A stretch of 64,000 nucleotides of DNA, taken from Mugil cephalus. Its lineage: Eukaryota; Chordata; Actinopteri; Mugiliformes; Mugilidae. Positions 1 to 10,800 of the stretch are shown piece after piece. Position 1 is the stretch's first letter. Every line of letters begins with the position of its first letter. The DNA lies in assembly GCF_022458985.1 (NCBI RefSeq), contig NC_061786.1:24110974-24174973 (forward strand), given 5' to 3'. A model generated the notes under the pieces. It was given only the letters and a program-made list of their open reading frames with translations. It was not told the origin of the DNA and ran no database searches. Made by a program: the position numbers and the translations under genes.

Positions 1-1736
1 CACGTTTAACAGGGGCCCCCGTAGACCACGTTTAACAGGGGCCCAGTAGACCCAGTAGACCATGTTTAACAGGGGCCCCAATAGACCACGTTTAACAGGG
101 GCCCAGTAGACCCAGTAGACCACGTTTAACAGGGGCCCCCGTAGACCACGTTTAACAGGGGCCCCACTAGACCATGTTTAACAGGGGCCCAGTAGACCAT
201 GTTTAACAGGGGCCCAGTAGACCATGTTTAACAGGGGCCCCAGTAGACCCAGTAGACCACGTTTAACAGGGGCCCCCATAGACCACGTTTAACAGGGGCC
301 CCACTAGACCATGTTTAACAGGGGCCCCAGTAGACCCAGTAGACCACGTTTAACAGGGGCCCCCGTAGACCACGTTTAACAGGGGCCCAGTAGACCACGT
401 TTAACAGGGGCCCCACTAGACCCAGTAGACCACGTTTAACAGGGGCCCCCGTAGACCACGTTTAACAGGGGCCAGGTAGACCACGTTTAACAGGGGCCCC
501 AGTAGACCACGTTTAACAGGGGCCCCAGTAGACCACGTTTAACAGGGCCCCAGTAGACCACGTTTAACAGGGGCCCCAGTAGACCACGTTTAACAGGGGC
601 CCCCGTAGACCACGTTTAACAGGGGCCCCCGTAGACCACGTTTAACAGGGGCCCCACTAGACCACGTTTAACAGGGGCCCCACTAGACCACGTTTAACAG
701 GGGCCCAGTAGACCCAGTAGACCACGTTTAACAGGGGCCCCCGTAGACCACGTTTAACAGGGGCCCCCGTAGACCATGTTTAACAGGGGCAGCAGTAGAC
801 CATGTTTAACAGGGGCCCCAGTAGACCACGTTCAACAGGGGCAGCAGTAGACCACGTTTAACAGGGGCCCCAGTAGACCACGTTTAACAGGGGCCCAGTA
901 GACCCAGTAGACCACGTTTAACAGGGGCCCCCGTAGACCATGTTTAACAGGGGCCCCACTAGACCACGTTTAACAGGGGCCCCCGTAGACCACGTTTAAC
1001 AGGGGCCCCAGTAGACCACGTTTAACAGGGGCAGCAGTAGACCACGTTTAACAGGGGCCCCCGTAGACCACGTTTAACAGGGGCCCCCGTAGACCACGTT
1101 TAACAGGGGCCCAGTAGACCCAGTAGACCATGTTTAACAGGGGCCCCAATAGACCACGTTTAACAGGGGCCCAGTAGACCCAGTAGACCACGTTTAACAG
1201 GGGCCCCCGTAGACCACGTTTAACAGGGGCCCCACTAGACCATGTTTAACAGGGGCCCAGTAGACCATGTTTAACAGGGGCCCAGTAGACCATGTTTAAC
1301 AGGGGCCCCAGTAGACCCAGTAGACCACGTTTAACAGGGGCCCCCATAGACCACGTTTAACAGGGGCCCCACTAGACCATGTTTAACAGGGGCCCCAGTA
1401 GACCCAGTAGACCACGTTTAACAGGGGCCCCCGTAGACCACGTTTAACAGGGGCCCAGTAGACCACGTTTAACAGGGGCCCCACTAGACCCAGTAGACCA
1501 CGTTTAACAGGGGCCCCCGTAGACCACGTTTAACAGGGGCCAGGTAGACCACGTTTAACAGGGGCCCCAGTAGACCACGTTTAACAGGGGCCCCAGTAGA
1601 CCACGTTTAACAGGGCCCCAGTAGACCACGTTTAACAGGGGCAGCAGTAGACCATGTTTAACAGGGGCCCCAGTAGACCATGTTTAACAGGGGCCCCAGT
1701 AGACCATGTTTAACAGGGGCAGCAGTAGACCCAGTA
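1..1736. repeat. GC-rich minisatellite, unit about 27 bp, in an rcor1 intron
   Basis: About 60 head-to-tail units built on ACGTTTAACAGGGGCC plus a variable (C/A)(G/C)TAGACC tail run from the window edge to just before the first visible rcor1 exon. Units differ mainly in the tail (cccgtagacc, ccagtagacc, cactagacc, cagcagtagacc, or a doubled cagtagacccagtagacc). The order of variants in about 1-575 recurs at about 1069-1643, giving a higher-order period of 1068 bp. The array is intronic because an AG acceptor and an rcor1 exon follow at 1768. Confidence 0.95.
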
Positions 1737-1767
1737 GAACCGGTCTAACCTGTGGTTCTGGTTCCAG

Positions 1768-4593
1768 CTTCCTGATAAGTCCATGGCCAGTCTGGTTCGG
1801 TTTTATTACTCATGGAAGAAAAGTCGCAGTAAAACCAGTCTGATGGACAGACAGACCAGGAAACACAAGAGGGACAGAGACAACAGGTGAGCTCCACCTG
1901 TCTCTCTGTCTGTCTCTTTACCTTTCTCTCTCTACCTGTCTCTCTATCTGTCTACCTGTCTGTCTATCTGTCTCTCTACCTGTCTCTCTATCTGTCTGTC
2001 TACCTGTCTCTCTATCTGTCTGTCTACCTGTCTCTCTGTCTGTCTCTTTACCTGTCTCTCTACCTGTCTGTCTACCTGTCTCTCTCTACCTGTCTCTCTC
2101 TACCTGTCTCTCTATCTGTCTGTCTACCTGTCTCTTTACCTGTCTCTCTATCTGTCTCTCTACCTGTCTCTCTGTCTGTCTCTTTACCTGTCTCTCTATC
2201 TGTCTCTCTATCTGTCTACCTGTCTCTCTCTACCTGTCTCTCTACCTGTCTGTCTACCTGTCTCTCTGTCTGTCTCTCTACCTGTCTCTCTGTCTGTCTC
2301 TTTACCTGTCTGTCTACCCGTCTCTCTGCCTGTCTCTGCCTGTCTGTCTACCTGTCTCTCTACCTGTTTATCTACAGGTGTGAACCATAGTTAACTGTGA
2401 TTGGTTGATTGTTTCAGTGATGATGAGGTTGAGGAGGGAAACGGGACTCCGCCCAGTGACCTCGAGTTTGACCCAAATAAGGACGACAAGAAGGAGGTAA
2501 ACTGGTTACTGACTGTTTATGTTTACTGACTGGTTACTGACTGTTTGTCTATATTTACTAACTGGTTACTGACTGGTTACTGACTGTTTGTCTATATTTA
2601 CTGACTGGTTACTGACTGTTTGATTATGTTTACTGACTGGTTACTGTCTGCAGGTGAGTCCTGGATCAGAGAGGTCAGAGGTCAAACCAGCTACAGGCCT
2701 GAAGGTAAGAACCTGAGCATCAGCTCACCTGTAGACAGGTAGTAGTAACCTGTCTGTCTGTCTGCTCACCTGTAGACAGGTAGTAGTAACCTGTCTGTCT
2801 GTCTGTCTGTCTGTCTGCTCACCTGTAGACAGGTAGTAGTAACCTGTCTGTCTGTCTGTCTGTCTGTCTGCTCACCTGTAGACAGGTAGTAGTAACCTGT
2901 CTGTCTGTCTGCTCACCTGTAGACAGGTAGTAGTAACCTGTCTGTCTGTCTGCTCACCTGTAGACAGGTAGTAGTAACCTGTCTGTCTGTCTGTCTGTCT
3001 GTCTGTCTGCTCACCTGTAGACAGGTAGTAGTAACATGTCTGTCTGTCTGCTCACCTGTAGACAGGTAGTAGTAACCTGTCTGTCTGTCTGTCTGTCTGC
3101 TCACCTGTAGACAGGTAGTAGTAACCTGTCTGTCTGCTCACCTGTAGACAGGTAGTAGTAACCTGTCTGTCTGCTCACCTGTAGACAGGTAGTAGTAACC
3201 TGTCTGTCTGTCTGCTCACCTGTAGACAGGTAGTAGTAACCTGTCTGTCTGTCTGTCTGTCTGCTCACCTGTAGACAGGTAGTAGTAACCTGTCTGTCTG
3301 TCTGCTCACCTGTAGACAGGTAGTAGTAACCTGTCTGTCTGTCTGCTCACCTGTAGACAGGTAGTAGTAACCTGTCTGTCTGTCTGTCTGCTCACCTGTA
3401 GACAGGTAGTAGTAACCTGTCTGTCTGTCTGCTCACCTATAGACAGGTAGTAGTAACCTGTCTGTCTGTCTGTCTGTCTGCTCACCTATAGACAGGTAGT
3501 AGTAACCTGTCTGTCTGTCTGTCTGCTCACCTGTAGACAGGTAGTAGTAACCTGTCTGTCTGCTCACCTGTAGACAGGTGGGAAGGCGTCTCAGCGGATG
3601 AAGAAGCGTCCTCCCAGAGGAATGTTTCTCAACCAGCAGGACGTAGTGTCTCTGTCGTCTTCGTCTGCTCAGGGACTCATCAGACACCTGGACGGTCAGC
3701 TGGTGTCCATCAAGAGACAGGTTTGTCTGCCTGTGTCTCTACCTGTCTGTCTATCAGTCTCTACCTGTCTGTCTCTCTACCTGTCCACCCACCTGTCGGT
3801 GTCTCTGTTTCAGATTCAGTCCATCAAACAGACCAACGGCACGCTGAAAGAGAAGCTGGCGTCAGGGGTGGACGAGTTCAGGCAACCTGAGGTAACCATG
3901 GCAACACGCCACTTCCTCCGAGACCAGGCGCTGATCGACAGGTGACGCTTGATGTTTCTCTTTCAGATGAATCAGAAGTTCAACAATCGTTGGACCACAG
4001 AGGAGCAACTGCTGGCAGTACAAGGTAACACCTGTACCTGATACACCTGCACACACCTGCACACACCTGCACACACCTGCACCCACCTGCACACACCTGC
4101 ACACCTGTAAACGCTTGACACAGCCCAAGGTTAAACCTGGACGTTGTAAAAACACCTGCGAGTGTGTGATTGGTCGGTGAATCTTGTCCAATCCTTCGCA
4201 GCCATCAGGAAGTATGGGCGGGACTTCCAGGCCATCTCAGACGTCATCGGTAACAAGTCGGTGGTGCAGGTGAAGAACTTCTTGGTGAACTACAGACGCA
4301 GGTTTAACCTGGACGAAGTTCTCCAGGAGTGGGAGGCTGAACACGGGATGGAGGGGGGAGACGGGGGAGGAGAGGAGGACAAGCTGGAGGAGAAGATGGA
4401 GGTGTGTCCTGCTGAGGATGAGGAGGTCAAGCAGACAAAGGAGGTGAGGAGGAGGCGCCATGTTCTCCCACAATGCTCTGGTTCTGGGAGTCGTAGTTAA
4501 TGTCTGATTGACGGCTCTCAGCTGATTGTCTCTGTTATTGTCCCCCAGGACTCGTCCTCTCCCGTGGACTCTGAGAAGCCTCTGGCGTCCTGA
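1768..4593 (+). CDS. rcor1: REST corepressor (RCOR1-type), C-terminal part; 5' exons outside the window
   Basis: CoREST scaffold that links LSD1 and HDAC1/2 to REST and other repressors in the nucleus. Coding exons read in phase: 1768-1886, 2418-2496, 2654-2704, 3574-3720 (or start 3595), 3814-3891, 3967-4024, 4202-4443, 4549-4593 (TGA), together 272 residues. The first visible exon holds the end of SANT1 ([16 protein letters not shown]) and the following basic segment. The fourth and fifth hold the LSD1-binding linker ([26 protein letters not shown]). The sixth and seventh hold SANT2 ([41 protein letters not shown]). The tail is acidic and diverged. The ELM2 domain and start codon lie upstream of the window. 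The paralogue RCOR3 is excluded mainly by the neighbour: traf3 follows, as at human RCOR1-TRAF3, whereas RCOR3 neighbours TRAF5. Start of the fourth exon is uncertain because the acceptor sits at the edge of a minisatellite. Confidence 0.9.
1890..2385. repeat. CTGTCTCTCTAC-type low-complexity array in an rcor1 intron
   Basis: Pyrimidine-rich repeats of CTGTCTCTCTACCTGTCT and TATCTGTCTGT variants fill the intron between the exons ending at 1886 and starting at 2418. A long open frame through it (Leu/Ser/Val/Tyr repeats) is a by-product of the repeat. Confidence 0.9.
2497..2650. repeat. Short array of TTACTGACTGTTTGTCTAT units
   Basis: Five or so imperfect units of ACTGGTTACTGACTG with an inserted TTTGTCTATATTTACTG fill the small intron between rcor1 exons ending at 2496 and starting at 2654. 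Confidence 0.8.
2722..3573. repeat. Minisatellite carrying the acceptor-like CACCTGTAGACAG, rcor1 intron
   Basis: About 20 units, each CTCACCTGTAGACAGG followed by TAGTAGTAACC and a variable number of TGTC. The last unit abuts the next exon, whose likely acceptor (ACCTGTAG before ACAGGTGGGAAGG) is the same sequence as in every unit. The repeat therefore replicates a 3' splice-site-like motif. Confidence 0.9.
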
Positions 4594-5801
4594 GACCCTC
4601 GGACTCCACCTCTCCATCTATGCCCCGCCCTCAACGCCAGGCTCCACCCTCTGGGTTTTATTATTAGTGTGTGTGACTTTATTTTATTTCCTGTTTCTCA
4701 GCTTATCTTCATCAGGTAGGGGGTTCATGTCATCACCTGCCATCACCATGCTCTCTGGACCAATCAGGAGTCAGACATGACCTGTCAGTCAAAAGGGGGA
4801 GGGGCCTGTTTCTTTCCATTTACTTTCTCTTTTTAATCTGAATTTGTTTTTGACTTGTTTTATGTTTTTGTCTGAGGGGTGGGGGTTGAACTGATGATGC
4901 GGCTCAGGTAGGGGCGTGGCCTGTCCTGAAGCCTCGTCCTGTTCTTTTTTAGGACCTTTTAGAGGAAAGACAATAAAGCCAAAGTTCACCAATAAAACGA
5001 GTCCTTTCAGTTTCTTCACTAACGTCATCAGAACATTTCCCCGGTAACAGGCGTCATCATTCAGTGTCTCACTTTTGGTTTCTTTTTTAACTATATTTCT
5101 TCTGGACTGAATCAGTGCTTCTGACAAGATAATGTCATCACAGATCAGAAACAAATGAGAATAAAAACAAATCCACATCAACAAGGATTCCTCCTCCGCT
5201 TCTTTGAAGATGACAAAGTATTTAATCTTTTCATGGAGTCTAGATCTGTTGTTGACGGTTGGTTTAAAACTGAAGGAAAGATTTAAAATGATGTATAGAT
5301 GAGTTTGTTTAGTTTTATTACTTCATAAAAACGACTCAAAACACGCGAGTCATCGAGTTTAGTTGTTGGTCACAGCAGATTGTGTCTCTGATATGTAATA
5401 TCGGCTCATTTTAGTCTAATATTTCTATGTTGTGTATTTCAGATTCTTCGTTCATTTTTTAAGAACAAAATCCAGAAGAAAGCAAAAACCTAAACCTGGG
5501 GAACATTTAGATGATGTTTGTTTCTTTGGAGACCGATCAGAACTAATTCCAGGTTCTGATCCTGATCCTGACTCAGACATTTAGAACTCAACACTTTCAC
5601 TTCAGTTTAATCTGTGTGTTTATTTATTTTCTAAGGAACACACATCATTCTCGCACCCATTAACACATTTAGAAGGTTTCGTTTTTGTTCTCTTGTCTTT
5701 TTCTGGGTTTTATATAACATCTGCATTTTACTGCAGGATCAAGTCTGATGTTAGTATTTTATCTTAAACCTTCTAGAAACACAAAGTCGTAATGTGTTGT
5801 T

Positions 5802-5843
<42 letters not shown>

Positions 5844-5900
5844 CATATAAATTCGGTCGAAGAGGAATTTAAAGCCTGTTAAAATGACATTGATTGTTAA
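4594..5900 (+). other. rcor1 3' UTR and rcor1-traf3 intergenic region
   Basis: The rcor1 stop at 4591-4593 is followed by AT-rich 3' UTR with a poly(A) signal AATAAA at 4972-4977 and another near 4991. From about 5200 to 5780 the sequence is AT-rich and unique, with no credible coding frame. A (TG)n run of about 37 bp lies at 5804-5840. Confidence 0.6.
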
Positions 5901-6258
5901 AGCGAAGCAGCGCCCCCCGGTGGCCGGTCCGGTCCCTGCGGCCCGGGGCTGCTGGGGGATTTCCTGGGCGGAAGTAGCGGAGGGGGTTTCCAGGGTTCCA
6001 GGTTCCAGGTTCCAGCTCTGACCTGCCGCTGGATCTCTGAGCTGGATCCGCTCTCTTCTCTCTCTCACACACGGACACAACCCACAGGACCCGGACCACC
6101 CCGAACCCGAACCCGGACCCGGACCATGAGGAGTCTCCCCGAGGCCCGGAGGCTCCGACACAGCGGCAGCGGCAGGTTGACGGTTTGAATCCCGGACAGA
6201 GTCCACCGAGGAGCCGCGGAGCCGCGGAGAGGAGCTGCGGCCTGGGGAGGAGATTCAT
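5900..6258 (+). promoter_or_regulatory. GC-rich promoter and non-coding first exon of traf3
   Basis: CpG-rich block containing an ETS-like GCGGAAGT at 5969-5976 and ending in a strong donor GTGAGT at 6259. It precedes the first coding exon of traf3 by about 1.5 kb and has no initiator ATG that stays open into that exon, so I read it as a CpG-island promoter with an untranslated exon 1. The transcription start cannot be placed from sequence alone. Confidence 0.5.
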
Positions 6259-7804
6259 GTGAGTCCCGCTGAGAGGAGACAAAAGACCCGGACCCGGAGC
6301 AGGAGCAGGAGCGGAGGCTAGCGGCGGGGATGCTAAGCTAAGCTAAGCTGTCCGCGTTTAAACTACAAGCTAAGCTAACGGTCCGTTAGCACTAACACTC
6401 AGTGTTTACATCGGCTCATTACCGGAGACCCATAGCACGAGCTACAGGCTAATTAAAGAGCTAATTAATAAGCTAAATGGAAACTTTATTTATAACCTGA
6501 TCATTTGCACGAGCTACAAGGTAAATAATGAGATAATCATCAACTGTATTGAGAGTCTGATCAATAATACGAGCAACAAGGTAATTGAAAAGCTAATTAA
6601 TAATTTTATTCACAACTTTATTTATAACCTGATCAGTGACAGAAACAGAGACGCTTCGGTCAGACCTGAGCAATCGAACTCAGAGTGAATCGAGTGAATA
6701 TGTTTCTGTTCTTATCGGTTATTATCCTGTCGTGAATTAGTAATTAGGTTTAATGTTATTAATTGTTGGTCTGAGATGTTTCTGTTGAGGAGCTGAAAGT
6801 AAACGAAGTTCTGGTCCGATGGTGGTTTAGTGATGATCAGCTGATGGATGAGGGGTGACTTTGATCACGGATCATTAATTAAAATCTCTGATTAATTACT
6901 GATGAGTTCAGATCAACGGTTACAGCTGTGGTTGATTGACAGGCAGATCAAGCTCCTCACTTCCCATTAGAGTCTGGGCTGGACCCGGGTCAACCCAGAA
7001 CCCCACAGGGACCATCTGACCGAGGACTGGGGACCAGTGACAGTCTGGTCTGGTCTGAGGACAGGGACCAGGGTCCAGGGACCAGGGTCCAGGGACCAGG
7101 GACGGTCCGGTCTGAGCTCATTCAGAGAGATGAATCTCGGGTCGGACCAGGTCTCGGGTCGGACCTGGTCTCTGAGTTCTTGAACGTTGACGAGTTGCAG
7201 CTGAAGTGAAACACCGACTTCAGGTGAAGTTTCACTTTGACTGACGAGAAAAGTCGAAGCAGAACTCGAGGGAATTTTCTGTGTTTTTTCTGCCAGATGC
7301 TGGAATCATCATCACTTCCTTAAAAACTACACAATGAAAAAATACAAAAAACTACACACCACCGAGTTGTGTTGTTGTGTGTTTTATGTTTCTTTGAGTG
7401 AAGATGAACGTTTAGACATTTGAACTGCTATCTTAGCGTAGCTTAGCTTAGCTTAGCTGAAGATGTGCTATTATTGTCGGACTCTGCGTTTTCCTTATGG
7501 GAAGTGATCAGCTGATCTGTTCATGATCTCAGCTCATTAGCATCCCACTGATGCATGCTGGGACTTCCTGGAGTCCAGCGATGACGTCATGAACTGGTTT
7601 AGTCTGGACTGGGGTTTCCCTCAGTCTGGCCTTGGAGGCTCAGAGGTTATTAATGGACGTCAGCTGCTCTGAGGAAAAACCCCGCGCTGCCTCAACAAGT
7701 TCCTCTGCAGACTGGTTCTGGTTCTGGTTCTGGGTCTGGGTCTGGGTCTGGTTCTGGTTCTGGTTCTGGGTCTGGGTCTGAGTCCTGCTGTGCTTGGTCC
7801 TCAG
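6259..7804 (+). other. traf3 first intron
   Basis: Mostly unique sequence with short repeats: GCTAAGCTAAGCTA near 6330-6390 and 7435-7460, alternate GGGACCAGGGTCCA units at 7030-7110, and a TCTGGTTCTGG array at 7711-7785 just before the next exon. No further gene is visible. Confidence 0.6.
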
Positions 7805-7807
7805 GTC

Positions 7808-10800
7808 ATGTCCGCGGGGAGGAGTCCTGATGGGAGGGAGGTCCAGGTTCCCCTCCAGCAGGCGGCGCCCTCCCTCATCCCGCCCCCTGGCGCCCCCCCA
7901 TCCCACCGGCCGGTCAACCCCTGGCCTCCCAGCGAGCCGTCCTCTCAGCCAGGTACACCACCGTCCTCACACTGGACGTCCCTGGGGCGTTTCCATGACG
8001 ATGACAGGTGTCCTCGTGTCCTCAGGTGCCGCGGGTTTCCTGCCCCTTCATGGAGGATTCAGAGACCACTTTGTAGAAACTCCAGAGGACAAATACCGCT
8101 GCGAGTCCTGCAGGCTGGTCCTGAGTCAACCCCGGCAGACGGAGTGTGGACATCGGTTCTGTCAGACCTGCATCGAGGACATCCTCAGGTAGGGACGTCC
8201 CCCTAGAGACGGACAGGTGTTCAGTGTATTTACTGCCTCCGCCATCAGGTGTCTCTGATGTCCTCTAACGTCCTCTGTCCTCGTGCAGCCACCAGAACCC
8301 AGTGTGTCCTGCAGACATGGAGCCGCTGTTCAAAGACAAGGTCAGCAGGAAATGACATCACACTGACCTCTGACCTGTGATTGGCTGCTGAGCTTTGTGA
8401 TGTTGATCTGTGTCTCCTGTCCCTCCTGTCCCTCCTGTCCAGATCTTCAAAGATGTTTGCTGCCAGCGGGAGATCATGGCGTTGAAGGTTTTCTGTCGCA
8501 GTGAAGCCAGCGGCTGCCAGGAGCAGATGAGTCTGCAGCAGATCCCAGTGAGAATTTAGACTGAACCAAACGAAACCAGATGAAAAGATCAAAACAAACC
8601 AGTGAATCCTTCTCTGGTCCTGGTTCCTGTTACTGACCCACAGAAATACGTCTGTATTAGTGATGGTGACCACCGGCGTCCACACAGACAACAACAACAA
8701 CAATAATAATGACAACAACAACAACAACAATAATGATAATGATAATAACAACAACAACAATAACAATAATAATAATAACAATAACAATAGTGGGATTAGA
8801 AGGTGAAACAGATCAGACCTTCTGTTGGACATTGAGTCTCTTTCTCTCTGTATTTTGTTTCTAACTGTTTATACTTGGATTTTAAGTATAAACCACTGCT
8901 GTTACCGTGGCAACAGAGCGTCTTCTGTCTAATGTCCATCACAGTCCATCCTGGACCCAGAACATGTCCTCTCTGATAAAACCAGTGCTCCTCACACACA
9001 GTAACACAGCCTGGACGTCCTCCAGAGAGGAGGAGATTATAGATAGATACATAAATATGTAAACATGTATTAATGCATTTACATATATACTCACACACAC
9101 ACACACACACAAGAGGATGTGTCTTCCTTCCAAACGTTCTCATCAGAGACGGGACATGTCCTCATCATGGACACTGTCTCCACTGTCTCCATCAGAGCTT
9201 TAGATCCAGTCCCAGCGCTGAGGTTTCATAGATGCACTTCAGATCGAAGCTTATTCCAAACATCTGGAGCCAAAGCCTAATAGCTCATTTCTGTCCACTG
9301 AGTGGAGACTGTAGCTTCCTTGTTTCCAAGTAAAAAGATAAATAAGAAGGAGGTTTACCCAGAATGTCGTCATTAACGAACGTTGAGCCTTAAACTGTCT
9401 GAGCTGTTGGTTCCGATGTTTCATTCACGGATGCACCTGTGTTTCCAGGACCACCTGAACGTGTGTCCGTTCTTCGAGGTTCCTTGTCCTCTGGGGAAAT
9501 GTAAAGAGCGAATGATGAGGAAGGAGATCCCCGACCACCTGAGCTGGAAATGTAAACACAGAGAGACCAGCTGTGAGTTCTGCTCCACCAAGATGCCCCT
9601 GACTGACCTGCAGGTAGGAACAGCTGATGGAACAGCTGATGGAACAGCTGACTCAGGCAGCTGCTACTGTGTTTGTTTGTTTGTTCATTTATTTGATGTC
9701 TTCGATGGGGACAGAGCTCATTAATGAACATCTGTCCAGGCAGCAACAGGCGTAAATATGATGGATTATAGCAATGATGCTAATTAGCATCCTCAGTCCC
9801 TGGACAGGAAACACAGAGACATGAACAGGACAATGTGTCCAATCAGAGACCTCACTAAGAAGATAAAGACTGGTCTGATTTAATGCGGGACACTGTCCCC
9901 CTAGAGGACCTGGAGTCCATGGATGTTTAAACGTTGTGTCTCTGGAATCAGAACAGTTTTGTGTCTTTTCAGAAACACAAAGAGACGGTGTGTCCAGCGT
10001 TCCCGGTGTCATGTCCCAACCACTGCTCCTTCTCCTCCCTGCCCCGGAGCGAGGTACTGGTCCAGTTCGTCCTCCTCAGTCCGGTCCAGTACCAGACGTA
10101 TTGTGATACTGATCCCATTGACTCTTTGTTTCAGCTCTCCAGCCACCAGCACGACTGTCCCAAAGCTCAGGTCAGCTGCCAGTTCCAGCGCTACGGCTGC
10201 ACCTTCAAGGTAACTCCTGCTCCTCCTGCTGCTCCTCCTGCTGCTCCTCCTGCTGCTCCTCCTGCTGCTCCTGCTGCTGCTCCTCCTGCTCCTCCTGCTG
10301 CTCCTCCTGCTGCTCCTGCTGCTGCTCCTCCTCCTTTTCCTCCTCCTCCTGCTGTTCCTCCTGCTGCTCCTCCTGCTGCTCCTGCTGCTGCTCCTGTTCC
10401 TCCTGCTGCTCTTCTTCCTTTTCCTCCTCCTGTTCCTCCTCCTCCTCCTGCTCCTGCTGCTGCTCCTTTTCCTCCTCCTGCTGTTCCTCCTCCTGCTCCT
10501 CCTCCTTTTCCTCCTCCTCCTGTTCCTCCTGCTCCTCCTGCTGCTCCTCCTGCTGCTCCTGTTCCTCCTCCTGCTCCTCTCAGTTCTGTTTTACTCTGGT
10601 TCCTTCAGGGTCTGAACCAGGACATGAGGCAACACGAGTCGACCTTTGCAGCTGAACACCTGAGGATGATGGCCAACAGGAACTGCTCCTTGGAGACCAA
10701 GGTAACCATGGCGACCAGGTCTGGGTTACTGTAGTTATCGTGAGTCCTAGGACCTCCTCTTGAGCAGTGTTGCTGTTTCCAGGTGGAGGACGTGAAAGGT

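Noticed and set aside
1-1736. CRISPR-like regular array
   Set aside because: Units are contiguous direct repeats with no unique spacers, inside a vertebrate intron.
1887-2390. 167-codon frame of Ser/Leu/Val/Tyr repeats
   Set aside because: It is the pyrimidine-rich array in an rcor1 intron, flanked by proper splice sites.
9934-10734. 266-codon Pro/Ala-rich frame as a single traf3 exon
   Set aside because: Good GT donor at 10210 and AG acceptor at 10608 give the exon junctions expected of TRAF3; the middle is a triplet repeat intron.
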